A DNA stretch of 11,548 nt from JBBSVE01 sp038233815 (GTDB lineage: Bacteria > Pseudomonadota > Alphaproteobacteria > Rhodobacterales > Rhodobacteraceae), in the NCBI GenBank assembly GCA_038233815.1, contig JBBSVE010000099.1:1-11548 (forward strand), read 5' to 3'. Positions 1 through 5,956 of this stretch are shown here, piece after piece. The position numbers and the translations under genes were made by a program. How positions within the stretch are numbered: position 1 is the first letter of the stretch; every line of letters begins with the position of its first letter. The notes under the pieces were generated by a model. The model worked only from the letters and a program-made list of their open reading frames with translations, searched no databases and was not told where the DNA came from.

Positions 1-87
1 TCAGGGACGGGGGTGCCGGTGGTCCATACGGTTGAGCTGCTCGACTGGGCGACGGGCGGGCCCAGGCCGCGCGCGATGGGATTGTAG
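1..87 (+). CDS. C-terminal tail of an unidentified protein (partial)
   Basis: Frame 1 is open from the first base to a TAG at 85-87 and encodes 28 residues, including VPVVHTVELLDW. The codons have a strong G/C third-position bias (about 24 of 28), as in the clear genes here, and the peptide reads like an ordinary soluble protein end. The other two plus-strand frames give arginine- and cysteine-rich translations that look non-coding. The gene begins upstream of the window, so no domain or function can be assigned. The evidence is only composition and peptide character over a short stretch; it could be a chance open frame. Confidence 0.45.
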   Translation, partial: SGTGVPVVHTVELLDWATGGPRPRAMGL

Positions 88-114
88 TGGGCGGGTCGCA
101 AGGCCGGGAAAACT

Positions 115-150
115 GCGCGGGCAAGCGCATCTTTGCCGCAAAGCCCGTGC
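115..150 (+). other. Imperfect stem-loop upstream of the protease gene
   Basis: GCGCGGGC (115-122) can pair with GCCCGTGC (143-150) over eight base pairs, one of them G-U. The enclosed loop contains a second small hairpin, CTTTG-CCG-CAAAG (131-143), which competes for the last base. No T-run follows, so it is not a convincing intrinsic terminator for the gene ending at 87. It could equally be a leader structure of the protease mRNA or chance pairing in GC-rich DNA. The rest of the 88-171 gap shows no clear promoter. Confidence 0.25.
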
Positions 151-171
151 AGGGTGGCGCGGGGAGGTGCC

Positions 172-942
172 ATGCCGATTCGCCTTGGTCTCGTGGTCTG
201 GATAGCGGCGGTCATCATGGCCACGATGACGGCTGCGCAGGAATCGGTGCTGCGAAGACTGGACACCGCCGATCAGAGCCGGGGGTGGGAGGCGGTTGGC
301 CGGCTCGACATGGGGCTTTCGTCCTTTTGCACCGGGGTGCTGGTCGCGCCCGATCTGGTCCTGACGGCGGCGCATTGCCTGTTCGACCGGACCACGGGCG
401 CGCGGATTCCGGCGCCGGACATGCGGTTTCTGGCGGGCTGGCGCAACGGGCGGGCGGCGGCCTACCGGGACGTTCGCCTCGCTGTGGCGCACCGGGATTT
501 CGCCTATGCGGGCGGGGCGCGGCTGGACCGCGTGGCAGCGGATCTCGCTTTGCTGGAGTTGGACCGCCCGATCCGCAGCGCGCAGATCGCGCCGTTCGGG
601 ACCGATGCGGCGCCCGTGACGGGGGACCGCGTCGCCGTCGTCTCCTACGCGCAGGACCGGGCGGAGGCGCCCTCGCTGCAGGAGGTGTGCCACGTGCTCG
701 ACCGGACGCAGGGCTTGGTCGTCGTGTCCTGCGAGGTCGGATTCGGATCGTCCGGCGCGCCGATTTTCGCCGTCCGGGACGGTGTGGCGCGGGTCCTTTC
801 GGTGGTGTCCTCCCGCGCCGACTATGGCGGACGGGCGGTGGCGCTTGGCACTCCGGTAGAGGCGCCGCTGCGGGTGCTGCGGGCCTCGCTGGCGGCGGAG
901 CGTGCTGCAAACGGGCGCAGCGCGAAGGTCCTGCGGCCCTGA
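172..942 (+). CDS. Secreted trypsin-like serine protease (S1 family)
   Basis: A 256-residue chymotrypsin-fold serine protease. Residues 1 to about 22 form a Sec signal peptide (hydrophobic core LVVWIAAVIMA, cleavage probably near TAA/Q), so the enzyme should act in the periplasm or outside the cell. The catalytic triad is visible as His68 in TAAHC, Asp124 in ADLALLEL and Ser194 in GSSGAP. The last motif is the shorter V8/glutamyl-endopeptidase style rather than GDSGGP. Cys53/Cys69 and Cys173/Cys187 are plausible disulfides. The ATG at 172 is chosen because GGGAGG lies 4-5 bases upstream and the signal peptide begins there; the in-frame TTG at 133 would put a hydrophilic extension before it. 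The substrate is unknown. The next gene is hsp20 on the same strand, but that gene appears to have its own promoter. The family call is firm; cleavage specificity cannot be read from sequence alone. Confidence 0.88.
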   Translation: MPIRLGLVVWIAAVIMATMTAAQESVLRRLDTADQSRGWEAVGRLDMGLSSFCTGVLVAPDLVLTAAHCLFDRTTGARIPAPDMRFLAGWRNGRAAAYRDVRLAVAHRDFAYAGGARLDRVAADLALLELDRPIRSAQIAPFGTDAAPVTGDRVAVVSYAQDRAEAPSLQEVCHVLDRTQGLVVVSCEVGFGSSGAPIFAVRDGVARVLSVVSSRADYGGRAVALGTPVEAPLRVLRASLAAERAANGRSAKVLRP

Positions 943-950
943 AGCGCCAT

Positions 951-979
951 CTTGAATGCGCGCGCGGCCGTTCCCAGAT
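951..979 (+). promoter_or_regulatory. Candidate heat-shock (RpoH/sigma-32 type) promoter for hsp20
   Basis: CTTGAA at 951-956 is separated by 16 bases from CCCAGAT at 973-979. This fits the sigma-32 pattern CTTGAA-N13-17-CCCATnT with one mismatch in the -10 box. It lies just after the protease stop codon and 90 bases before the Hsp20 start, where a heat-shock promoter is expected. Transcription would start near 985-988. The match was found by eye and has not been tested. Confidence 0.5.
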
Positions 980-1042
980 TGGCTATACCGGAGGCCCGTA
1001 TGGGGTCCGGCATCGCCGCCCGTCCCGCTGAGGGAGGGCACC

Positions 1043-1065
1043 CAACCATCGCTTTCACGAGGATG
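1043..1065 (+). promoter_or_regulatory. Hairpin sequestering the hsp20 Shine-Dalgarno; candidate RNA thermometer
   Basis: The ribosome binding site ACGAGG (1057-1062) can fold back onto the preceding bases. Pairs are G1051-C1058, C1050-G1059 and T1049-A1060, then a bulged A1048, then C1047-G1061 and C1046-G1062. After an A/A mismatch, A1044-T1064 and C1043-G1065 may add two more. The loop is CTTTCA. A short, imperfect stem over the SD is typical of RNA thermometers on alphaproteobacterial small heat-shock genes, but the classical ROSE motif is not evident here. Confidence 0.35.
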
Positions 1066-1068
1066 AAC

Positions 1069-1551
1069 ATGCGTAGCATGGATTTTGCACCGCTTTACCG
1101 CGCCACCGTCGGCTTCGACCGGATCGCCGATCTGATGGACAGGGTGCTGACCACCGACGTGGCCCAGCCCACCTATCCGCCCTACAACATCGAGAAGACC
1201 GCCGAGAATGGCTACCGCATCTCGGTCGCCGTCGCGGGGTTTGGCCCCGACGAGCTGACGGTCGAGGTCAAGGACGCGACGCTCGTCATCGCCGCCCGCA
1301 AGGCGGAGGGCGACGACCAGACCCGCTATCTCCACCGCGGCATCGCCACCCGCGCGTTCGAGAGGCGCTTCGCCTTGGCCGATCATGTGCGCGTCACGGG
1401 GGCCGCGCACGAGCATGGCATGCTCCACATCGACCTGCTGCGCGAGACGCCGGAGGCGCTCAAGCCGCGCCGGATCGAGATCTCGCGGTCCCGTGACGTC
1501 GAGGGTCAGGCAGTCAAGACCGTCGCTGCCCCGGAAACCGTGGAGGTCTGA
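1069..1551 (+). CDS. Small heat-shock protein, Hsp20/alpha-crystallin family
   Basis: A 160-residue ATP-independent holdase chaperone that would bind unfolding proteins in the cytoplasm and pass them to DnaK/ClpB. The N-terminus (DFAPLYRATVGFDRI) resembles the class A/IbpA-like proteins of alphaproteobacteria. The alpha-crystallin domain spans about residues 36-130, with PPYNIEK at its start and the conserved GML (117-119) near its end. An IxI-type C-terminal motif, IEI (136-138), follows; in this family it docks on neighbouring subunits during oligomer assembly. The tail after it (about 22 residues) is rather long. The ATG at 1069 is preferred because ACGAGG is six bases upstream; the ATG at 1063 directly abuts that SD, leaving no spacing. 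Regulation is probably by heat, through the upstream RpoH-like promoter and the SD hairpin. The gene converges on the ThDP-enzyme gene. Confidence 0.93.
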   Translation: MRSMDFAPLYRATVGFDRIADLMDRVLTTDVAQPTYPPYNIEKTAENGYRISVAVAGFGPDELTVEVKDATLVIAARKAEGDDQTRYLHRGIATRAFERRFALADHVRVTGAAHEHGMLHIDLLRETPEALKPRRIEISRSRDVEGQAVKTVAAPETVEV

Positions 1552-1554
1552 TCC

Positions 1555-1575
1555 GCGAAGGGCGCGCCCCTTTGC
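1555..1575. terminator. Candidate bidirectional terminator between hsp20 and the ThDP-enzyme gene
   Basis: In the 31-base gap between two convergent stop codons, bases 1555-1562 (GCGAAGGG) pair with 1568-1575 (CCCTTTGC) around a CGCGC loop, giving eight pairs including one G-U. The symmetric position between converging genes suggests termination in both directions. There is no clean downstream T-run on either strand, so efficiency is uncertain. Confidence 0.4.
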
Positions 1576-1582
1576 CATGCTG

Positions 1583-3151
1583 TCAGGCGCGGACCTCGAT
1601 CATCCGGGGTCCGCGCCCGCCCTTGAGCGCCCCGGACAACGCCGCAGGTTCGGCCGTGACGGATACGAACGGCAGATCGCAGGCCGCGGCGAACGGCTCA
1701 TGGTTGAGGGGCGACGGCGTGCAACCGATCACCTCGGTCTGCGCGTCCCGCATCGCTTGCGCGATTTCCCCGAAGCCCGCGTTGTTCCAGACCACGAACG
1801 TCACATCGAGGCCTTCGTCCACGGCGGTCCGCAACTCTCCCGGGCTGAACTGGAGCCCGCCATCGCCGATGAGGCAGATCACCGGCGTGCCCGGCGCACC
1901 CAAGGCCGCACCCACCGCCGCGCCGGGGGCGAAGCCCAGAGCGCCGAAGCCGGTTGCTGCGTTGAACCAGCCGCCCGCGCGGTCGTGATCAAAGCCGAGG
2001 TTACCTGCATAGACGGGTTGCGTCGAATCGCCCACGATGATCGCGCCCGGAACCGCATCCCGGACCGCGTTGAGGCAGGCGATCAGCGCCGGAGCGGTAG
2101 GCGCCAGATCAGCGATCTCTGCCGCGGCCGCAGCCCGCGTCTCGGCGGCGCGCGCTGACCCGTCCCGCCCGCGCCGCGCAATCAGAGACAGGAGCGCCGC
2201 CAGCGTCGCCTCCGCCTCCGCCTCAAGGGGGAGGGCTGCCGCGTGCCGGTCGAGCTGATCCGGGCAGAGGTCGATGCGGATCATCCCCGACAGATCGGGC
2301 CACGGGCCCACGCCATACATGTCGTAATCCGTCAGCCCGAACTCGGTCCCCACGGCCAGCACCTGATCGGACGCCGCCATCAGCGCGCGCATCGACGCGA
2401 GGCTCGGGCTCACGGCAAGGCTCAGCGGGTGGCCGTGCATCAGCCCGCGCGCGTTCGTGGTCTGCACCACCGGCGCGTCCAACGCCTCGGCCAGCGCCAC
2501 CAGCGCCGCCTCGGCGCGTCGTGCGCCGCCCCCGGCGAGGATCAGCGGACGATCGGCACTGTCCAGCAACGCGGCGGCGCGGCGCAGGTCCGCATCCTTC
2601 GGCACCGGGCGGGCAGGGGGTGGCGGCACCGTGCGGCTCTCCTCCGCGGCGAGGCCCATCACGTCGGTCGGCACCTCCAGATGCACCGGGCCGGGGCGGC
2701 CTGTGTGGAGCGCCTCGAACGCGGCCTCCAGCATCGGGTCCAGCAGGCCGGGGGATGCCACGCGGAAGCTGGGGCACAGTGTCTCCACCATCGCGGTCTG
2801 GTCGGGCAGCTCGTGCAGATAGCCCAGACCCTGCCCGAGCGAGGCGCGGCGGTTCACGCCGGACACGATCAGGACCGGCACCGAATCCTCGCGCGATTGC
2901 GCCATCGCGGTCAGCGCGTTGGTGACGCCCGGTCCGGTGATGACGAACGCGACGCCGGGCTTGCCGGAGACGCGCGCATATCCGTCGGCCATGAAGGCCG
3001 CTCCCTGTTCATGGCGCGCCGTGACGTGGCGGACCGGACTGCCCGAGAGGCCGCGGTAAAGCTCGATCGTGTGGACGCCGGGGATGCCGAACACGACCTC
3101 CACCCCGCGCGCGGCCAGCCCCTCGACCAGCGCCATTCCGACGGTTCTCAT
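1583..3151 (-). CDS. aruI: ThDP-dependent 2-ketoarginine (5-guanidino-2-oxopentanoate) decarboxylase-like enzyme
   Basis: A 522-residue enzyme of the acetolactate synthase/2-keto-acid decarboxylase superfamily. The N-terminal PYR domain (about 1-165) carries the cofactor-activating Glu48 in RHEQGAAFMADGYAR. A central domain covers roughly 185-320. The C-terminal PP domain (about 365-520) has the thiamine-diphosphate motif GDG (429-431), 24 residues, then NN (456-457). The gene starts inside the stop of the upstream aminotransferase gene (ATGA overlap, 3148-3151), which implies translational coupling. In Pseudomonas aeruginosa the AruH-AruI pair converts arginine to 2-ketoarginine and then to 4-guanidinobutyraldehyde; the same coupled transaminase/decarboxylase layout is the main reason for this name. 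A true acetolactate synthase is less likely: no regulatory small subunit (ilvH) or ilvC is adjacent. The superfamily is certain; the substrate is inferred from context and could be another 2-keto acid. Confidence 0.75.
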   Translation of the reverse strand: MRTVGMALVEGLAARGVEVVFGIPGVHTIELYRGLSGSPVRHVTARHEQGAAFMADGYARVSGKPGVAFVITGPGVTNALTAMAQSREDSVPVLIVSGVNRRASLGQGLGYLHELPDQTAMVETLCPSFRVASPGLLDPMLEAAFEALHTGRPGPVHLEVPTDVMGLAAEESRTVPPPPARPVPKDADLRRAAALLDSADRPLILAGGGARRAEAALVALAEALDAPVVQTTNARGLMHGHPLSLAVSPSLASMRALMAASDQVLAVGTEFGLTDYDMYGVGPWPDLSGMIRIDLCPDQLDRHAAALPLEAEAEATLAALLSLIARRGRDGSARAAETRAAAAAEIADLAPTAPALIACLNAVRDAVPGAIIVGDSTQPVYAGNLGFDHDRAGGWFNAATGFGALGFAPGAAVGAALGAPGTPVICLIGDGGLQFSPGELRTAVDEGLDVTFVVWNNAGFGEIAQAMRDAQTEVIGCTPSPLNHEPFAAACDLPFVSVTAEPAALSGALKGGRGPRMIEVRA

Positions 3152-4326
3152 GCGCTGTATCCTTTCGCGAAGTCCGATATGCGGTCACAGGCCTCGCCGA
3201 TCAGTGCATCATCCTGCGTCAGGCTGAGGCGCAGCCAGCTTCCCAGCGCCGCCCCGAAGGAGGCGCCCGGCATCGCGGCGACGCCCGCCTCCTTCAAGAG
3301 GCGGGTCGCGAATTCGGTGCCGTCTTGGGTGATCGCTCCCACGTCGACCAGCGCGAACATGCCCGCCTGCGGCCGGTGGACGCGCAAACCGTTGGCGCTG
3401 TCGAGCCGGGCATGGACCAGATCCGCGCGGCGGGAAAACCGCTCCACCATCCCCGGTGCGACCTCGGACGGGGCGGAAACGGCGGCGGCCGTCATGTCGG
3501 CGATGAAGGGCTGGTTGCCGAAGAGCATCACCTCCGACAGGGGCAGCAGACGCGCGGTAAAGTCGGCGGGGCCGACGCACCAGCCGGACCGGAATCCGGG
3601 TGCCGCATGGCTTTTGGAGATCGAGCAGGCGACGACCGTGCGCTCCGCCAGATCCGGGTTGTCGAGCGGCGAGGCGAAGGGGGTGCCGGGAAAGACCAGC
3701 TCCTCATAGACCTCGTCGCACAGGATCCAGAGGTCGTGGCGGATGGCAATCGCACCGATCTCCGCGATGTCGGCGGCGGAGAGGACGGCCCCCGTCGGAT
3801 TGTGCGGCGTGTTGAGGAAGATCACCCGGCTCGCCGGTGTGATCCGCGCCTCGATGTCGGCGGGGTCGATGCGGAACCCGCGCTCGGCACGCAGCGGCAC
3901 CGGGACCATGGTGGCCCCGGAGGCGAGGATCACGCCCTCATAGGTCGCATAGAGCGGATCGCCTACCAGCACCTCGTCACCCGGCCCGGCGAGACCTTGC
4001 AGGACGGCGTAGAGCGCGGTCTGCGTGCCCGGAAAGCACAGGAACTGGTCGGCGGAAAAGGCGCGCCCCCGACGTTCGGTGTAGCGTGCGGACAGGGCCG
4101 CCAGCAGCCGCGTCTCGCCGCGCCCGTCGGAATAGCCGGTGCGCCCGGAGGCCATGCCTTCCGCCGCGATCGCCACGAGCGCGGGCGGCGTCGGCACGTC
4201 CGGCTCCCCGATGGTCAGCTCGATCACGCGGCGCCCCTCGGCCCGCAGCATCCGCGCCTGCGCGTGGATCGCCCATTTTGCACCGCCCTGATGCGCCAGC
4301 CGGTCGGTAACGGCACTCATCTTCAT
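3148..4326 (-). CDS. aruH: PLP-dependent class I/II aminotransferase, arginine:pyruvate transaminase-like
   Basis: A 392-residue fold-type I aminotransferase, the usual length for AruH/aspartate-aminotransferase relatives. Visible landmarks are the substrate-loop region ELTIGEPD (36-43), Asn176 in NTPHNPTG, Asp204 and Tyr207 in CDEVYE, the Schiff-base Lys238 in SISKSH, Arg246 in GFRSGW, and the carboxylate-binding Arg366 in SWLRLSL. In the proposed pathway it moves the alpha-amino group of arginine to pyruvate, giving 2-ketoarginine and alanine in the cytoplasm. It overlaps the decarboxylase gene by four bases. The ATG at 4326 is chosen because GAGGAGG (4338-4332) is five bases upstream. A GTG at 4359 would overlap the TetR stop as GTGA and add 11 residues, so it remains possible. 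The aminotransferase call is firm; arginine as donor rests on the partner gene and the neighbouring importer. Confidence 0.78.
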   Translation of the reverse strand: MKMSAVTDRLAHQGGAKWAIHAQARMLRAEGRRVIELTIGEPDVPTPPALVAIAAEGMASGRTGYSDGRGETRLLAALSARYTERRGRAFSADQFLCFPGTQTALYAVLQGLAGPGDEVLVGDPLYATYEGVILASGATMVPVPLRAERGFRIDPADIEARITPASRVIFLNTPHNPTGAVLSAADIAEIGAIAIRHDLWILCDEVYEELVFPGTPFASPLDNPDLAERTVVACSISKSHAAPGFRSGWCVGPADFTARLLPLSEVMLFGNQPFIADMTAAAVSAPSEVAPGMVERFSRRADLVHARLDSANGLRVHRPQAGMFALVDVGAITQDGTEFATRLLKEAGVAAMPGASFGAALGSWLRLSLTQDDALIGEACDRISDFAKGYSA

Positions 4327-4355
4327 CGGAGCCTCCTCGTTGGATGTCAGCACGG

Positions 4356-4997
4356 TCACGCCCGATCCCTCCGCCAGTGATGTATCAGGTCAAAGCCCAG
4401 GATGCCGCCCACTGAACGGACCCCGATCTCGGCCAGTTCGCCGGGCGCGAACGCCTCCGGCAGTGCGCAGCCTTCGAGCCAGAGCCCGTCGATGATACCG
4501 TTGCAGGCGATGGCCTCCGCCCGCAGGCCACCGGCACCGGGCGTGCGGGGCAAGGCCGCGATCAGGTCCTGCAACAGGTCGCGGTAGGCCAGATACTGCG
4601 CCTCGTGGACCGCGCGCATCTCCCCGTCGCCCTGCATCCGGTGCAGGAACCCGGCCCATAGGCCCATTGCCTGCGGATCGACCACCGGCGGGCAAAGCGA
4701 GGCCGCGACGAAGGCCGCGAGCCGCACCTCGGCCCCGCCTTCGACCGCCTCGCTGATGCGCCGGTTGTCCTCGGTCATGCCCGCCATCAGACGCGCGTAG
4801 GCCGCGCGGATCAGCGCCTCCTTGGAACCGAAGTAATGCCGGATAAGACCCGGCGTGACCCCCGCCCCCGCCGCAACGGCGCGCACCGTGGCACCCGCGA
4901 CGCCGTGCAGCGCCACGAGGTCGAGCATGGCACGGATCAGCGCCTCGCGCCGCGCGTCCTCGCTCAGCCGGGAGAATTTGGGGGCGGCGGTGGGCAT
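4356..4997 (-). CDS. TetR/AcrR-family transcriptional regulator (BetI-like)
   Basis: A 213-residue one-component regulator. The N-terminal helix-turn-helix covers about residues 18-63, with the recognition region TVRAVAAGAGVTPGLIRHYF followed by GSKEALI, close to the BetI-type signature. The rest is an all-helical ligand-binding/dimerisation domain (about 75-205). It is the first gene of the minus-strand cluster, 29 bases before the aminotransferase start, and it diverges from the ABC importer. It therefore probably controls both arms and itself, responding to the imported amino acid or a breakdown product (inferred). The ATG at 4997 gives the usual N-terminus, though its SD (AAAG) is weak; a GTG at 5006 would add three residues and touch the CTTTGCAAAG palindrome. 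The family is certain; the ligand is unknown. The P. aeruginosa aruHI genes are instead controlled by the AruRS two-component system. Confidence 0.88.
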   Translation of the reverse strand: MPTAAPKFSRLSEDARREALIRAMLDLVALHGVAGATVRAVAAGAGVTPGLIRHYFGSKEALIRAAYARLMAGMTEDNRRISEAVEGGAEVRLAAFVAASLCPPVVDPQAMGLWAGFLHRMQGDGEMRAVHEAQYLAYRDLLQDLIAALPRTPGAGGLRAEAIACNGIIDGLWLEGCALPEAFAPGELAEIGVRSVGGILGFDLIHHWRRDRA

Positions 4998-5005
4998 CGG
5001 GATCA

Positions 5006-5064
5006 CTTTGCAAAGGCCGGGGTCGCGGGTTTATTATTCGCTTGTTCAATTGCAAATGCCGGGG
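5006..5064. promoter_or_regulatory. Putative TetR operator: two direct repeats 42 bp apart, each centred on TTGCAA
   Basis: TTGCAAAGGCCGGGG (5008-5022) and TTGCAAATGCCGGGG (5050-5064) match at 14 of 15 positions and are offset by 42 bp, four B-DNA turns. Each contains the palindrome TTGCAA. Copy 1 extends to a perfect 10-bp palindrome CTTTGCAAAG (5006-5015); copy 2 to a 10/12 palindrome (5047-5058). A weaker partial copy, TGCAAGCCGAG, lies at 5070-5080. The position between the divergent regulator and importer genes suits a TetR-type operator, possibly with two dimers on one DNA face. Confidence 0.55.
5008..5037 (+). promoter_or_regulatory. Candidate sigma-70 promoter for the ABC importer operon
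   Basis: TTGCAA (5008-5013) and TATTAT (5032-5037) are separated by 18 bases. They match the -35 and -10 consensus at 4/6 and 5/6. The surrounding TTTATTATTCG is the most AT-rich stretch nearby. The predicted start near 5044 leaves a leader of about 53 bases. The -35 box lies inside repeat copy 1 and the start is just before copy 2, so a bound repressor would block the polymerase. No equally good promoter was found for the opposite strand. Confidence 0.45.
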
Positions 5065-5096
5065 CTTACTGCAAGCCGAGTTGTGGAAAAGGTTCG

Positions 5097-5900
5097 ATGG
5101 CCGTTGACCAACAGATGACCCGCGACCGGAATGCCGACGTGGCGGACCGGTCCGAAGCGATCCGGATCGAGGACCTGCACAAGTCCTTCGGATCGCTGGA
5201 GGTTCTGAAGGGTGTGTCGCTCACCGCGCATGAGGGCGACGTGGTGGCGATCATCGGCGGGTCCGGGTCGGGCAAGTCGACCATGCTGCGCTGCATCAAC
5301 TTCCTCGAGACGCCGACCTCGGGCCGCATCGTCATCGGCGGGACCGAGGTGGCCCTGCGCGCCGACGGAACCCCCGCCGACCGCCGCCAGATCGAAAAGC
5401 TGCGCCAGAGCCTCGGGATGGTGTTCCAGAGCTTCAACCTCTGGACCCACAAGACCGTCATGCAGAATCTGATCGAGGTTCCGGTCCATGTGCTGGGCCA
5501 TTCGAAAGCCGACGCGGTGGCGCGGGCTGAGACGCTTCTCGACCGCGTCGGGCTGGCGGAGAAGGCTGACGTCTATCCGGCCTTCATGTCGGGCGGCCAG
5601 CAGCAACGCGCGGCCATCGCGCGTGCGCTGGCGATCGAGCCGCGCGCGATGCTCTTCGACGAGCCGACCTCCGCGCTTGACCCCGAACTGGTGGGCGAGG
5701 TTCTGGGCGTGATCGGCGATCTCGCGGCGGAGGGGCGCACGATGATCCTCGTGACGCACGAGATGAAATTTGCGCGGGAGGTGGCGTCGCACGTCATCTA
5801 CCTGCACAATGGCCGGATTGAGGAGGAGGGCCCGCCCGAGGCGCTCTTTGGCGATCCGCAATCCGAACGGCTCCGGCAATTCCTGAAGACGGTGGCCTGA
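5097..5900 (+). CDS. Amino-acid ABC importer, ATP-binding subunit (HisP/GlnQ type)
   Basis: A 267-residue ATPase of the polar amino-acid uptake family that powers import from the cytoplasmic side. Motifs in order: Walker A GGSGSGKST (54-62), Q-loop Gln111 in VFQSFNLW, signature MSGGQQQR (164-171, Met replacing the usual Leu), Walker B AMLFDEP (184-190), D-loop SALD (192-195) and switch His221 in VTHEM. The segment at about 85-105 between Walker A and the Q-loop, containing RRQIEKLRQ, is longer than in GlnQ and resembles HisP-type transporters for histidine/lysine/arginine/ornithine. The ATG at 5097 is used because AAAAGG (5087-5092) is four bases upstream; the reading frame stays open farther left, but that part overlaps the regulator gene and is not protein-like. 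It is the first gene of a four-gene operon. Confidence 0.93.
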   Translation: MAVDQQMTRDRNADVADRSEAIRIEDLHKSFGSLEVLKGVSLTAHEGDVVAIIGGSGSGKSTMLRCINFLETPTSGRIVIGGTEVALRADGTPADRRQIEKLRQSLGMVFQSFNLWTHKTVMQNLIEVPVHVLGHSKADAVARAETLLDRVGLAEKADVYPAFMSGGQQQRAAIARALAIEPRAMLFDEPTSALDPELVGEVLGVIGDLAAEGRTMILVTHEMKFAREVASHVIYLHNGRIEEEGPPEALFGDPQSERLRQFLKTVA

Positions 5901-5913
5901 GCCGGAACACGAT

Positions 5914-5930
5914 CCGGGGGCGAACCCCGG
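5914..5930 (+). other. GC-rich stem-loop between the ATPase and binding-protein genes
   Basis: CCGGGG (5914-5919) pairs perfectly with CCCCGG (5925-5930) around a GCGAA loop, 13 bases after the ATPase stop and 12 bases before the next gene's SD. No T-run follows, so it is more likely an mRNA stability or processing element, or a partial attenuator, than a full terminator. It could uncouple binding-protein expression from that of the ATPase. Confidence 0.45.
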
Positions 5931-5956
5931 TGCGATCCAACAGAAAGGAATACAAG

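Noticed and set aside
980..1068. Classical ROSE element in the hsp20 leader
   Set aside because: No multi-hairpin architecture or typical SD-pairing UUGCU motif could be made out; only the short SD hairpin is reported.
1..1578. Long open frame on the minus strand opposite the protease and hsp20
   Set aside because: Its translation is Arg/Gly/Pro-rich without domain character, and it is antisense to two well-supported genes. In GC-rich DNA long antisense frames are expected.
1583..3151. Acetolactate synthase large subunit for branched-chain amino-acid synthesis
   Set aside because: Same superfamily, but it is coupled to an aminotransferase and an importer, with no ilvH/ilvC neighbour.
4327..4359. 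GTG start at 4359 for the aminotransferase
   Set aside because: It overlaps the TetR stop as GTGA, but a strong GAGGAGG SD serves the ATG at 4326 and the resulting length fits the family. Kept only as an alternative.
2243..4380. Long plus-strand open frames antisense to the ThDP enzyme and aminotransferase genes
   Set aside because: His/Arg/Gln-rich translations with no motifs, opposite genes with complete catalytic signatures.
4836..5096. N-terminal extension of the ABC ATPase
   Set aside because: The frame is open but overlaps the divergent TetR gene and the control region; ABC ATPases of this family start near the ATG at 5097, which has its own SD.
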